DNA from: Rubrivivax sp.
GTDB lineage: Bacteria; Pseudomonadota; Gammaproteobacteria; Burkholderiales; Burkholderiaceae_C
Assembly (NCBI GenBank): GCA_030680415.1
Contig: JAUXVE010000103.1
Coordinates: forward strand, 23,003 to 87,002
Length of the DNA stretch: 64,000 bases
Reading direction: 5' to 3'
The notes under the pieces are model-generated. The model saw only the letters and a list, made by a program, of their open reading frames with translations. It did not search any database and was not told where the DNA came from. Position numbers and translations under genes: made by a program. Of this stretch, positions 1-9,176 are shown one piece after another (positions within the stretch are counted from its first letter, which is position 1; every line of letters starts with the position of its first letter).

Positions 1-1760
1 ATGTGGTCGCTGCGGCTTTCCCACAGCGGCTCGATGACCTTCTGACGCCACTGCAGGGAGCGGTTGGAAGCCGTGCACGAGCCGCTGGTTTCGAACTGCG
101 TGCAGGCCGGCAGCAGGTAGACGGCGCGGTTCGGATTCTGGTCGTCGGCCTTGCCGGGCATCGCCGCCATGGCGGCGGTGGCGGAAGGGAAGGGGTCGAC
201 CACCACCAGCAGGTCGAGCTTGTCCATGGCCCGCTTCATCTCGAGACCGCGCGACTGCGAGTTCGGCGCATGGCCCCAGAAGAACAGGCCGCGCAGGTTG
301 CTCTCCTGGTCGATGAGTTCGTTCTTCTCCAGCACGCCGTCGATCCAGCGCGACACCGTCATGCCCGGCTTGGTCATCATGCCCGGCGCGTACTGCTGCT
401 TGATCCACTCGAAGTCCACGCCCCACACGCTGGCAAAGTGCTTGAACGAGCCTTCGGCCAGACCGTAGTAGCCCGGCAGCGAATCGGGGTTGGGACCGAC
501 GTCGGTGGCGCCCTGCACGTTGTCATGGCCGCGGAAGATGTTGGCGCCGCCGCCACTCTTGCCGATGTTGCCCAGCGCCAGTTGCACGATGCACGAGGCC
601 CGAACCATGGCGTTGCCGATGGTGTGCTGGGTCTGGCCCATGCACCACACCAGCGTGCTGGGGCGGTTCTCGGCCATCGTCTTGGCGGCCTGATAGCAGG
701 CGGCTTCGTCGACACCGCAGGCCTCGAGCACCTTGTCCGGGGTCCACTTGGCGAGCACGTCCTCGCGCACCTTGTCCATGCCGTAGACGCGGTCGGCGAT
801 GTACTGCTTGTCCTCCCAGCCGTTCTTGAAGATGTGATACAGGACGCCGAACAGGAACGGGATGTCGCTGCCCGAGCGGATGCGGATGTACTGGTCCGCC
901 TTCGCCGCCGTGCGCGTGAAGCGCGGGTCGACGACGATCATCTTGGTACCGGTCTCCTTGGCGTGCAGCATGTGCAGCAACGACACCGGGTGCGCTTCGG
1001 CGGCATTGCTGCCGATGTACAGCGCCGCCTTCGAGTTCTGCATGTCGTTGTAGGAGTTGGTCATCGCGCCATACCCCCACGTGTTGGCCACGCCGGCCAC
1101 GGTGGTAGAGTGGCAGATGCGCGCCTGGTGGTCGGTGTTGTTGCTGCCCCAGAGGCTCATCCACTTGCGCACCAGGTAGGACTGCTCGTTGTTGTGCTTG
1201 GACGAGCCGACGACGAAGATCGAATCGGGGCCGCTGTCCTTGCGCAGTTCCAGCATCTTCTTGCTGATCTCGTCCAGCGCCACGTCCCAGGAGATGCGCT
1301 GGTACTTGCCGCCCACCAGCTTCATCGGGTACTTGAGGCGGAACTCACCGTGACCGTTTTCGCGCACCGCCGCGCCCTTGGCGCAATGCGCGCCCAGGTT
1401 GATCGGACTGTCGAACACCGGCTCCTGGCGCACCCAGACGCCGTTTTCCACCACCGCGTCGAGCGCGCAGCCCACCGAGCAGTGGCCGCAGACGGTGCGC
1501 TTGACCTCGATCGTGCCGGTGCCGGTGCCGGCGTTGGCCGAACGCTCGGCGGCCTCGACCTTCCTCACCAGCGTCAACTGCGACACGGCAATGCCGGCGC
1601 CGACGCCCAGCCCGGAGCGGCGCAGGAAGGCACGGCGGTCCATGGTGGGAATCGCGCGCGAAACGCCGCGCGCCAGGCTCGAGACCAGGCTCGATGAGCC
1701 GAGGCCGGCGTGGGTCTTGCCGGCGCTGCCGGCGGGGAAGGTCTTGCGGATAAGCAGCAT
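1..1760 (-). CDS. fdhA: formate dehydrogenase catalytic subunit, N-terminal part (cut by window edge)
   Basis: Molybdopterin-dependent enzyme oxidising formate to CO2. About 586 residues of an expected 950-1000 are present; the C-terminal part lies left of the window. In order: a twin-arginine signal (RRAFLRR, residues 42-48), a 4Fe-4S site (Cys 91, 94, 98, 126), then the molybdopterin domain. The metal-ligand position reads ARICHSTTVAG with Cys216 followed by His217, so this is the cysteine form and not a selenoprotein. ATG at 1760 is preferred over ATG at 1767-1769 because GGAG lies about 8 nt upstream of it and MLL(I)RK is the usual beginning in this family. The Tat signal implies a periplasmic enzyme. 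The small Tat protein upstream and mobA, TorD and DUF3305/3306 genes nearby fit an fdh locus. Confidence 0.95.
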   Translation of the reverse strand, partial: MLLIRKTFPAGSAGKTHAGLGSSSLVSSLARGVSRAIPTMDRRAFLRRSGLGVGAGIAVSQLTLVRKVEAAERSANAGTGTGTIEVKRTVCGHCSVGCALDAVVENGVWVRQEPVFDSPINLGAHCAKGAAVRENGHGEFRLKYPMKLVGGKYQRISWDVALDEISKKMLELRKDSGPDSIFVVGSSKHNNEQSYLVRKWMSLWGSNNTDHQARICHSTTVAGVANTWGYGAMTNSYNDMQNSKAALYIGSNAAEAHPVSLLHMLHAKETGTKMIVVDPRFTRTAAKADQYIRIRSGSDIPFLFGVLYHIFKNGWEDKQYIADRVYGMDKVREDVLAKWTPDKVLEACGVDEAACYQAAKTMAENRPSTLVWCMGQTQHTIGNAMVRASCIVQLALGNIGKSGGGANIFRGHDNVQGATDVGPNPDSLPGYYGLAEGSFKHFASVWGVDFEWIKQQYAPGMMTKPGMTVSRWIDGVLEKNELIDQESNLRGLFFWGHAPNSQSRGLEMKRAMDKLDLLVVVDPFPSATAAMAAMPGKADDQNPNRAVYLLPACTQFETSGSCTASNRSLQWRQKVIEPLWESRSDH

Positions 1761-1831
1761 CGCTGTCATCTCCAGGCGCTGATGTTCAGGGCCGGGCCAC
1801 GCTGCGCGGGCCCGGCGTTCGGTTGCAGGCG

Positions 1832-2041
1832 TCAGACCTTGGCGGTCTGGTAGTAGCGCATCACGTGCGCGCTGAGCCGGTAGCCGCCGCCCTGCTCGGG
1901 CGCCGTCTCGGGCGTCGTAGCCACCGGCGGCGCCTTGAGGGCCTGCGGAACGGCCGTGACGGCCACCGCGGCGGCACCTGCGACGCCTGCACCGACCAAC
2001 ATGCCACGCCGCGAAAGCGCGGGGAACGAAGACTGGTTCAT
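1832..2041 (-). CDS. formate dehydrogenase region Tat-target small protein
   Basis: A 69-residue protein with a Tat-like N-terminus (ALSRRGMLVGAGVAGAAA) and a short hydrophilic tail ending in HVMRYYQTAKV. It matches the small proteins encoded directly upstream of formate dehydrogenase operons and named only as Tat targets of that region; their molecular job is unknown. ATG at 2041 is chosen because GGAG lies 6 nt upstream; an in-frame ATG two codons earlier overlaps that site. It lies 71 bp upstream of fdhA on the same strand, so it is probably the first gene of the fdh operon. Divergent from the DUF3305 gene across a 262-bp gap in which I recognise no defined promoter. Confidence 0.85.
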   Translation of the reverse strand: MNQSSFPALSRRGMLVGAGVAGAAAVAVTAVPQALKAPPVATTPETAPEQGGGYRLSAHVMRYYQTAKV

Positions 2042-2303
2042 ATACATCTCCACCGAAGAATGTTGTGTTCTACACCGGTCTGCACAGCATCCGCAAGCCA
2101 CCGTGACGGCCGACCGCACTCGCAACTGGACCGCCAGGGGTTGCCTCAAATCAATGATCGGCCCATGAACAGACGAGCATAGGCAGGCCTGATTACCCTA
2201 CGCGGCCTTGAACTGTTCAATAGGGGCAGTCCCGAGGGCACGAAACCCGCAGCCAGCAACCCTGTGCGCCCGATGCACATGCGCCACGACCCTAGAATGC
2301 CCG

Positions 2304-2819
2304 ATGACCTTGAATGCTCCAGCTCAGCAGCAGCGCCTGAACTCGACACCGCCGACGATACGCGTGGCGGTGCTCATCGAACGCCAGCGCCAACCCAATG
2401 CGTGGGAGGATTGGCGCTTCCGCATCACCGAAGTGATCCTCGACGACGGCGGCTTCGGCAGCCAGGTGCGCACTTTGCGAGACGACGGCCAGACGGCGAT
2501 CTTCCTGCACCCGGGCCTGCCGCTCAGCCTGTACAGCGACGAGGGCGAGGGCTACTACCTCAACCTCAGCAGCGGTTCACCGGTCTGGTTCGTGATGTGG
2601 CGCACCGCCGACGCAGACCCGTCGCGCGCGTGGCCCGAGTTCGTGACGCTCTCCTACAACGAGGCCGGCCGCCTGCTCGACGCACAGGAGCGCGTGGACA
2701 ACGTCTCCTTGCCCGCCGAGCTGTGCCAGTGGCTGCAGGCCTACACCGACGAGCACTACCGCCCCGAACCGAAGAAGCGGCGGCGGCCGGTGTCGTTCCA
2801 GCCGCCCGACCAGCGCTGA
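2304..2819 (+). CDS. DUF3305 domain protein of formate dehydrogenase locus
   Basis: About 171 residues. The core (PPTIRVAVLIERQRQPNAW to the WRTADADPSRAWPE region) is the DUF3305 family, found next to formate dehydrogenases in proteobacteria and followed by DUF3306, as here. The reading frame extends upstream to 2208, but the family begins close to the IRVAVLIER segment, so ATG 2304 is the more likely start; no good ribosome-binding site decides it. No signal peptide or membrane segment is seen, so it is probably cytoplasmic. The function is not known; context suggests a role in maturation or regulation of the formate dehydrogenase. Confidence 0.8.
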   Translation: MTLNAPAQQQRLNSTPPTIRVAVLIERQRQPNAWEDWRFRITEVILDDGGFGSQVRTLRDDGQTAIFLHPGLPLSLYSDEGEGYYLNLSSGSPVWFVMWRTADADPSRAWPEFVTLSYNEAGRLLDAQERVDNVSLPAELCQWLQAYTDEHYRPEPKKRRRPVSFQPPDQR

Positions 2820-2829
2820 TGCAGCCGAG

Positions 2830-3495
2830 ATGAACCAGGACGACGGTTTCCTGACGCGCTGGTCGCGTCGCAAGGTGCAGGTGCAGCGGGGCGTGGTGGT
2901 CAACGCACCGGCGGCTGAGACTGTGCTGGCCGATGCCGCGGCAGCCACCGAGAAGCCGACCACGGCCGCAGCATCAGTGCCGGTCGCGCGCGCCGACACC
3001 CAACAGCCTGTAGAGCCACGACAACCGGTCGAGCCACCCCCGCCCACCTTGGCTGAAGCCCAAAGCCTCACGCACGACGCCGACTTCACCCGCTTCGTCG
3101 GCCGCGATGTCGATCCCGAGGTCAAGAACACGGCGCTGAAGACGCTGTTCGGCGACCCGCACTTCAACGTCATGGACGGCCTGGACACCTACATCGACGA
3201 CTACGGCAAGCCCGATCCGCTGCCGCCCGGCATGTTGCGCCAGATGGTGCAGTCGGCGGCGCTGGGCCTGTTCGCCGACGAACCTGCCGCGACACCCCCT
3301 GCCGGCACCGCGCCGGCCGCAGTGCCCGACGACGCCCCCCCTTCCCTGCCGGCGGCCCTGTCGAGCGACCCCGCAGCGCCCCCAACCGACGCCCCCACCG
3401 ATGAAGACACTGATCTGCGACTGCAACCGGACGATGACGCTGGACGCCCCGGCGCTGAGCCGGGCGCTGGAGAAGACCCCGGGCGCCAGCGCTGA
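2830..3495 (+). CDS. DUF3306 domain protein of formate dehydrogenase locus
   Basis: 221 residues. It begins with the family hallmark FLTRWSRRK (residues 7-15), followed by a low-complexity Ala/Pro linker, a conserved middle (DFTRFVGRDVDPEVKNTALK, then FGDPHFNVMDGLDTYIDDY) and a Pro/Ala/Asp-rich tail. It starts 10 nt after the DUF3305 stop codon. The last 95 nt overlap the start of the next gene in another frame, so the acidic tail is dual-coding. No membrane segment is visible. The function is unknown; the gene is tied to formate dehydrogenase by location. Confidence 0.82.
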   Translation: MNQDDGFLTRWSRRKVQVQRGVVVNAPAAETVLADAAAATEKPTTAAASVPVARADTQQPVEPRQPVEPPPPTLAEAQSLTHDADFTRFVGRDVDPEVKNTALKTLFGDPHFNVMDGLDTYIDDYGKPDPLPPGMLRQMVQSAALGLFADEPAATPPAGTAPAAVPDDAPPSLPAALSSDPAAPPTDAPTDEDTDLRLQPDDDAGRPGAEPGAGEDPGRQR

Positions 3496-5593
3496 GGGCC
3501 TGGCGCAGGTCCACAGCCTGCTGTGCCGGCGCGAGGCACCGGCGTTTCAGCGCGCGGCCAAGGACAGCGGCGCCAGCGGCGACGAGCTGCTGGTGGCCTG
3601 CACGCAGGAGCGGCGCTTGTTCCTCGAGCTCAACGAGCAGACCGAAGGCGCGGCCAGCATCGAAGAGCGGCCGATCCATTTCGTCAACATCCGCGAGACC
3701 GGCGGCTGGTCACGCGACGGCCGCCAGGCCACGCCCAAGATCGCGGCACTGATCGCCGCCGCGCAGTTGCCGGCGGCTGCGCCTGTGGCCACGGTCAGCT
3801 ACCGCTCGGCTGGGCGCGTGCTGGTGCTGGGCGCGGCGGATGCGGCCGAGCACGCCGCGGCCTTGCTGGCTGACGCGCTGGACGTCAGCGTGCTGATCGA
3901 ACGCGCGGGCGGCGCCCTGGCGCAGGCGCACACGCACGCCGTGCACAGCGGCCGGCTGCAGCGCCTGAACGGCTGGCTGGGCGCCTTCGAGGCGCACTGG
4001 GAAAGCGGCAACCCGATCGACCTCGACCTGTGCACGCGCTGCAACGCCTGCATCGACGCCTGCCCCGAAGGCGCCATCGACTTCAGCTACCAGGTCGATC
4101 TGTCCGCCTGCAAGAGCCACCGCGACTGCGTGCGCGTCTGCGACGCCGCCGGCGCCATCGACTTCCAGCGCCCGCCGCAGGCCGTGAGCGAGACCTTCGA
4201 CCTCGTGCTGGACCTGCGGGCCGCGCCCGCGTTCACGATGCATCAGCCGCCGCAGGGCTACTTCCACGCCGGCGGCGACGAGCGCGGCTTGATGAAGGCC
4301 GTGCTGGCGCTGCGCGAGCTCAGCGGCGAATTCGACAAGCCCAAGTTCTTCAACTATCAGCAGCGGCTGTGCGCACACACGCGCAACGAGCAGATCGGCT
4401 GCACGGCCTGCATCGATGTCTGCTCGACACGCGCCATCCGCGGCGACGCCTCGCTCAAGGGCAAGGCGCGCGGCAAGGGCCATGCCGCGGGGCCGGTCAC
4501 CGGCGGCGTGATCGTCGAGCCGCATCTGTGCGTGGGTTGCGGCGCCTGCAGCACGGTGTGTCCGAGCGGCGCGATGAGCTTTGCCTACCCCGGAACGGTC
4601 GACCAGGGCCGGCGACTGCGCACCATGCTGACCGCCTACGGCCACGCCGGCGGGCGCGATGCGGCGCTGCTGTTGCACAGCCAGGGCGCCGGCGTGCGCA
4701 TGGTCGACGACCTCGGCCGTGCCGCCCGCACCGACAGCCAGTATCACGGCCTGCCGGCACGCGTGCTGCCGGTGGCCGTGTGGCACACGGCCAGCGTCGG
4801 CATCGACCTCTGGCTGGCGGCCATCGCCCAGGGCGCGAGCCAGGTCTGGGTGCTGCTCACCGAAGAAGAGGCGCCCGAGTACCGGCAGGCCCTGTCGGAC
4901 CAGATGGCCGTCGCTCAGGCGGTGCTCACCGGCCTGGGCTACGGCGGAGCGCACTTCAGGCTGCTCGATGCCCGCGACGCGCGTGACCTGGCAGCGTTGG
5001 ACGCGGCCTTGCGTGCCCCCGCCGCGGCGACAGTGGCGCGGCCAGCTGCCTTCGCCGCCCAGGCCGACAAACGCGCCACGCTAGAGCTGGCGCTGGACCA
5101 CCTGCTGGCGCTGGCGCCGGCCGCGCCCGAGCAGATCGCCTTGCCGGCCGCCGGGGCGCCCTTCGGCAGCCTCGTCATCGACACCCACAAGTGCACGATG
5201 TGCCTGAGCTGCGTCGGCGCCTGCCCGGTGAGCGCCCTGGCCGACAATGCCGAACGGCCGCAGCTGCGCTTCATCGAGAAGAACTGCGTCCAGTGCGGCC
5301 TGTGTGCAGTCACCTGCCCCGAGGACGCGATCACGCTGCAGCCCAGGCTGTGGCTCGCCGACGGCGGCAAGGCGCGCAAGGCCACCCGTGTGCTGCACGA
5401 AGTCGAGCCCTTCCTCTGCATCCGCTGCAGCAAGCCTTTCGGCACCCTGCGCGGCATCGAGTCGATGATGGGCAAGCTCGCCGGCCACGCCATGTTCCAG
5501 GGCACAGCGGCCGAGCGCCTGAAGATGTGCACCGACTGCCGCGTCATCGACATGTACTCCAACCCCAGCGAAGTCCGCATCACGGACCTCTGA
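3401..5593 (+). CDS. multi-cluster 4Fe-4S ferredoxin-like protein of formate dehydrogenase locus
   Basis: 730 residues, cytoplasmic, with many cysteine motifs: CTRCNACIDACP and CKSHRDCVRVCD near residues 210-245, CTACIDVCS near 335, CVGCGACSTVCP near 375, CTMCLSCVGACP and CVQCGLCAVTCP near residues 600-645, and CIRCSKPFG near the C-terminus. This suggests at least five or six iron-sulfur clusters. Proteins of this layout are regularly encoded beside DUF3305/DUF3306 and formate dehydrogenase in betaproteobacteria; an electron-transfer role is inferred. The start MKTLICDCNRTM is the usual family beginning and lies inside the end of the DUF3306 gene. The TorD-type gene starts 14 nt after its stop. 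Confidence 0.88.
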   Translation: MKTLICDCNRTMTLDAPALSRALEKTPGASAEGLAQVHSLLCRREAPAFQRAAKDSGASGDELLVACTQERRLFLELNEQTEGAASIEERPIHFVNIRETGGWSRDGRQATPKIAALIAAAQLPAAAPVATVSYRSAGRVLVLGAADAAEHAAALLADALDVSVLIERAGGALAQAHTHAVHSGRLQRLNGWLGAFEAHWESGNPIDLDLCTRCNACIDACPEGAIDFSYQVDLSACKSHRDCVRVCDAAGAIDFQRPPQAVSETFDLVLDLRAAPAFTMHQPPQGYFHAGGDERGLMKAVLALRELSGEFDKPKFFNYQQRLCAHTRNEQIGCTACIDVCSTRAIRGDASLKGKARGKGHAAGPVTGGVIVEPHLCVGCGACSTVCPSGAMSFAYPGTVDQGRRLRTMLTAYGHAGGRDAALLLHSQGAGVRMVDDLGRAARTDSQYHGLPARVLPVAVWHTASVGIDLWLAAIAQGASQVWVLLTEEEAPEYRQALSDQMAVAQAVLTGLGYGGAHFRLLDARDARDLAALDAALRAPAAATVARPAAFAAQADKRATLELALDHLLALAPAAPEQIALPAAGAPFGSLVIDTHKCTMCLSCVGACPVSALADNAERPQLRFIEKNCVQCGLCAVTCPEDAITLQPRLWLADGGKARKATRVLHEVEPFLCIRCSKPFGTLRGIESMMGKLAGHAMFQGTAAERLKMCTDCRVIDMYSNPSEVRITDL

Positions 5594-5607
5594 ACCGCAG
5601 GCTGCCG

Positions 5608-6237
5608 ATGACCGCCACCGCACCGCTCCACTTCGCCAGCACCGACGACAGCGAGGAGCTGGCTCGCGCCGAGCTCTACGGCTTGCTGTCGCGCCTGTGG
5701 CTGGCGCCGCCCGACGCCGAAATGCTGCAGCAGTTCGCGGTCGCCGTGACGCAGGCGCCCGAGGCCGGCGCCCACCTGGAGGAGCCGTGGATGCAGCTCG
5801 TCGGTGCCCTGCGCGCGACCACGGTGGAGGCAGCCGCCGCCGAACACGAGGCGCTGTTCCACGGCGTCGGCAAGCCGGAGGTCTTTGCCTACGGCTCGTT
5901 CTACCTCACCGGCTTCCTGAACGAGAAGCCGCTGGCCGTGCTGCGCACCGACCTCATGGACCTGGGCCTGACGCGCGACCCCCTGCGCGTCGAGACCGAG
6001 GATCACGTGTCTTATGTGTTCGAGGTCATGCGCTACCTCATCGCAGGTGACGACGCGGCGGTGTGCAACCTGGAGCGGCAGCGCCGCTTCTTCCGCGCCC
6101 ATCTGCAGCCTTGGGTGGAAGACCTGTGCACGACGACCGCGGCGCATCCGCGCGCCGACACCTGGCGCGCCGTGGCGGCGTTCACGCGCAGCTTCGTGCA
6201 GATCGAGGCGCAGGCTTTCGACATGCTCGAAACATGA
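5608..6237 (+). CDS. TorD/DmsD-family molybdoenzyme chaperone
   Basis: 209 residues, all-helical. The family segment [19 protein letters not shown] followed by [13 protein letters not shown] and the [10 protein letters not shown] beginning identify a TorD-type chaperone. Such proteins bind the Tat signal of a molybdoenzyme and hold it for cofactor insertion before export. The expected client is FdhA encoded just upstream on the other strand. ATG 5608 follows the ferredoxin-like gene by 14 nt. The stop codon overlaps an ATG in the form ATGA, which could couple translation to the mobA reading frame. Confidence 0.88.
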   Translation: MTATAPLHFASTDDSEELARAELYGLLSRLWLAPPDAEMLQQFAVAVTQAPEAGAHLEEPWMQLVGALRATTVEAAAAEHEALFHGVGKPEVFAYGSFYLTGFLNEKPLAVLRTDLMDLGLTRDPLRVETEDHVSYVFEVMRYLIAGDDAAVCNLERQRRFFRAHLQPWVEDLCTTTAAHPRADTWRAVAAFTRSFVQIEAQAFDMLET

Positions 6238-6293
6238 GCCCGCACGGCAGCCCGAAGGGCGAATCCCGCAGTGCGCAGCACGAAGGCACCCCG

Positions 6294-6905
6294 ATGACCA
6301 TTCCGCCGGAGCAGATCACCGGCCTGATCCTCGCCGGTGGCCGCGGCAGCCGCATGGGCGGGGTCGACAAGGGCCTGCAGAACTACCTTGGCATGCCGAT
6401 GGCACTGCACGCGATGCTGCGCCTGCAGTCGCAGGTCGGCGAATTGATCATCAATGCCAACCGCAACTTGTCGGCCTACGAATCGATGGGCGTGCCGGTG
6501 TGGCCCGACCCGCTGCCCGACTACCCCGGCCCGCTGGGCGGCCTGCTGGCGGGCCTGGAGCACTGCACGACACCCTACCTGGTGACGGTGCCCTGCGACA
6601 CGCCGAACTTCCCTGCCGACCTCGTGCCGCGCCTGGCGGCGGCACTGGCGGCCGCCGACGCCGAGGTGGCCATGGCGGCCACGCCGGAAGGCGGCGAGAT
6701 GCGCAAGCAACCGGTGTTCAGCCTCGTGCGCATCGACCTGCTGGAAAGCCTGGTCGCCTTCCTGCAAAGCGGCGAACGCAAGATCGACCGCTGGACGCAG
6801 CGGCACCGTTGCGTGGAAGTGCCCTTTGACGACCCTGCGGCGTTCTACAACGCCAACACGCTGGCCGAACTGCAGCAACTCCAGGCCGGCGGTCGAGCCG
6901 CCTGA
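6294..6905 (+). CDS. mobA: molybdenum cofactor guanylyltransferase
   Basis: 203 residues. Transfers GMP from GTP to molybdopterin cofactor to make the guanine dinucleotide form required by formate dehydrogenase. The nucleotide-binding loop [17 protein letters not shown] lies at the N-terminus, followed by [13 protein letters not shown] and PCDTPNFP, all MobA hallmarks. I chose ATG 6294 because homologues begin a few residues before the glycine-rich loop; an in-frame ATG at 6234 that overlaps the TorD stop would add 20 poorly conserved residues. It is the last gene of the plus-strand formate dehydrogenase accessory cluster. Confidence 0.92.
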   Translation: MTIPPEQITGLILAGGRGSRMGGVDKGLQNYLGMPMALHAMLRLQSQVGELIINANRNLSAYESMGVPVWPDPLPDYPGPLGGLLAGLEHCTTPYLVTVPCDTPNFPADLVPRLAAALAAADAEVAMAATPEGGEMRKQPVFSLVRIDLLESLVAFLQSGERKIDRWTQRHRCVEVPFDDPAAFYNANTLAELQQLQAGGRAA

Positions 6906-7101
6906 GCGGCCGGGCATCCGCCGTTGGCGGTTGGGCCGGAGCAGGCGCTGCCCGATCGAGGCTTGAACATCACGCCGGGCCGGACAACGTGCGAATGTGC
7001 CGATGCTGCAAGCGCATAATGGCCTTGCGGCTGCCATACGCTTGTGGGTCATCGCTTTCAGTCGCCCGCGCCATGCGGACTGGAACCTGTCGGGAAAGAT
7101 C

Positions 7102-8025
7102 ATGATCTCGATGCAGGGCGTGCCTTCATCGCTCATCCTCAGAAACGAATCGTGGGTTCGCCAGCACGCAAGTGCGCTGGCGCGGCGCTTGCCGTCGAAC
7201 GTGGAACGCGCCGACCTGATCCAGGTCGGCTTGATCGCGGTGGCACAGGCGGCACTCGGCTTCGAATGGGAAGGTGACCGCGAGACCGACGAAGCCCGGG
7301 AGGCCTTCGTGCGCTACGCCAAGATGCGCGTCAACGGCGCCATGATCGACGAATTGCGGCAGATGGACCACCTCACACGGCCGCAACGGCGCAAGGTGAA
7401 GGTCGTGCAGGTGGCCAGGCAGCAATGGCAGGCCCTGTCCGACGCGCGCCCGACGGCCGCCGACCTCAGCCGCCTCAGCGGATTGAGCGTCGACGAGATC
7501 TTCCAGGCCGAAAGCGACGCCCGGTGCGGCCATGACGTGAGTTCACAGTCCGACCCCGAGGGCGCTGACGACGGGGCGCAACAGACCGAACACGCCACGC
7601 CACAGGACGAGGTCGAGGCCCGCGTCGACACCGGCATGCTGATGCGCCGCCTCGAGAGCTTCTTCGCCGGATTGCCGGAGTCTGAACGCAGGGTCATCGA
7701 CGCTTACCTCGGCATCGGCCTGACGCCGGTCAAGTTGGCCGCGGAAATGCACGTCACCCCGTCGCGGGTGTCGCAGATCTTCAAGTCGGTTCGCGATCGC
7801 ATCGTGCAGCACATGGCTCAGCCGGAGCGCCGCTCTGTCGACCGCGCACTCGCTTCAGCTGGCACCCGCTTCGACGATCTGATCGCGCAACGAGAGGCCG
7901 AGCTGGCAAGCTTGCATGCCAGCGGCGCATGGAGCAGGCGCCTCGAGGAGGTGCTGGTCAAGCAACAGGCCACGAAGTCGCGCCGCAAGCCGGCGGTCGT
8001 CGCCACCGAAGAGCGCCGGCGCTGA
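7102..8025 (+). CDS. FliA-like RNA polymerase sigma factor (orphan)
   Basis: 307 residues. Sigma-70 regions are visible: region 2 around ADLIQVGLIAVAQAA and VRYAKMRVNGAMIDELRQMD, region 3 around RPTAADLSRLSGLSVDEIF, and region 4 LPESERRVIDAYLGIGLT with the helix-turn-helix KLAAEMHVTPSRVSQIFKSV. This is the FliA/WhiG (sigma-28) branch. After region 4 there is an unusual charged extension of about 70 residues. ATG 7102 is preceded by GGGAAAG; the frame is open further upstream. No flagellar gene is in the window, so targets are unknown. The gene ends exactly where the convergent apbC gene ends (TGATCA). Confidence 0.85.
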   Translation: MISMQGVPSSLILRNESWVRQHASALARRLPSNVERADLIQVGLIAVAQAALGFEWEGDRETDEAREAFVRYAKMRVNGAMIDELRQMDHLTRPQRRKVKVVQVARQQWQALSDARPTAADLSRLSGLSVDEIFQAESDARCGHDVSSQSDPEGADDGAQQTEHATPQDEVEARVDTGMLMRRLESFFAGLPESERRVIDAYLGIGLTPVKLAAEMHVTPSRVSQIFKSVRDRIVQHMAQPERRSVDRALASAGTRFDDLIAQREAELASLHASGAWSRRLEEVLVKQQATKSRRKPAVVATEERRR

Positions 8026-9123
8026 TCAGGTGCCCTTGGAGACGCTGATGGTCGGGAACTTGGCCGAGAAGTCCTTGGCCTTCTGCGCAATCTTCACCGC
8101 CACCGTGCGCGCAATCTGGCGGTAGGTGGCGGCGATCTCGCCTTCGGGGTCGGCCACCACGGTCGGACGGCCGCTGTCGGCCTGTTCGCGGATGCTCATC
8201 GTCAAGGGCAGGCCACCGAGGTAGTCGACCTCGTACTGCTCGGCCATGCGGCGGCCGCCGTCGGCGCCGAAGATGTGTTCCTTGTGGCCGCAGTTGGGGC
8301 AGATGTACACGGCCATGTTCTCGACGATGCCGAGGATGGGCACACCCACCTTCTTGAACATCTCCACGCCGCGCTTCACGTCGAGCAGCGCGATGTCCTG
8401 CGGCGTCGTCACGATCACGGCGCCGGTCAGCGGCACACGCTGGCTGAGCGTGAGCGCGATGTCGCCGGTGCCCGGCGGCATGTCGATCAGCAGGTAGTCC
8501 AGGTCGCGCCAGCGCGTCTGGCGCAGCAGTTGCGCGAGCGCCTGCGTGGCCATCGGGCCGCGCCAGATCATGGCCTGGTCGGCATCGACCAGGAAACCGA
8601 TCGAGATCACCTGCACGCCGTAGTTCTCCAGCGGCTCCATGGTCTGGCCGTCGGCGCTTTCGGGGCGGCCTTCGATGCCCATCATCATGGGTTGGCTGGG
8701 GCCGTAGATGTCGGCGTCGAGGATGCCCACCGTGGCGCCCTCGGCAGCCAGCGCCAGCGCCAGATTGACGGCGGTCGTGCTCTTGCCTACGCCGCCCTTG
8801 CCCGAGGCCACGGCGATGATGTTCTTGACGTTGGGCAGCAGCTGCACGCCGCGCTGCACGGCGTGCGAGACGATCTTGCTGGTGACGTTGACGCTGACGT
8901 TGCCCAGGCCCGGCAGCGTGCGCGCGGCGGCGATGAGTGCCTTGCGCAGACCGGCCACCTGGCTCTTGCCGGGGTAGCCGAGTTCGACGTCGAAGGCGAT
9001 GTCGCCGCCTTCGATGCGCAGGTTCTTGACCTGCCGGGTGCTGACGAAGTCCTTGCCGGTGTTGGGGTCGGCGACGGTCTTCAGCGCTTCGAGCAGCTGG
9101 GCTTCGGTGACAGCAGTGGACAT
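8026..9123 (-). CDS. apbC: Mrp/ApbC-family iron-sulfur cluster carrier ATPase
   Basis: 365 residues. An N-terminal MIP18/DUF59 domain (about residues 5-85) precedes a P-loop NTPase with the deviant Walker A motif ASGKGGVGKST near residue 110, LDADIYGPSQP, and DMPPGTGD. The late CPNCG pair is the cluster-binding CxxC of this family. ApbC/Mrp proteins carry 4Fe-4S clusters to apoproteins in the cytosol. It is unrelated to the multisubunit Mrp antiporter found elsewhere in this window. The stop codon abuts the stop of the convergent sigma factor gene, so 3' ends may overlap. It lies 53 bp downstream of lpdA on the same strand, possibly as a tail of that operon. Confidence 0.94.
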   Translation of the reverse strand: MSTAVTEAQLLEALKTVADPNTGKDFVSTRQVKNLRIEGGDIAFDVELGYPGKSQVAGLRKALIAAARTLPGLGNVSVNVTSKIVSHAVQRGVQLLPNVKNIIAVASGKGGVGKSTTAVNLALALAAEGATVGILDADIYGPSQPMMMGIEGRPESADGQTMEPLENYGVQVISIGFLVDADQAMIWRGPMATQALAQLLRQTRWRDLDYLLIDMPPGTGDIALTLSQRVPLTGAVIVTTPQDIALLDVKRGVEMFKKVGVPILGIVENMAVYICPNCGHKEHIFGADGGRRMAEQYEVDYLGGLPLTMSIREQADSGRPTVVADPEGEIAATYRQIARTVAVKIAQKAKDFSAKFPTISVSKGT

Positions 9124-9176
9124 GGGCCGGGGGTGTCTCTGGTGAGGGTTCCGGAGTCTAGCCGCCCCGGCCGGAC

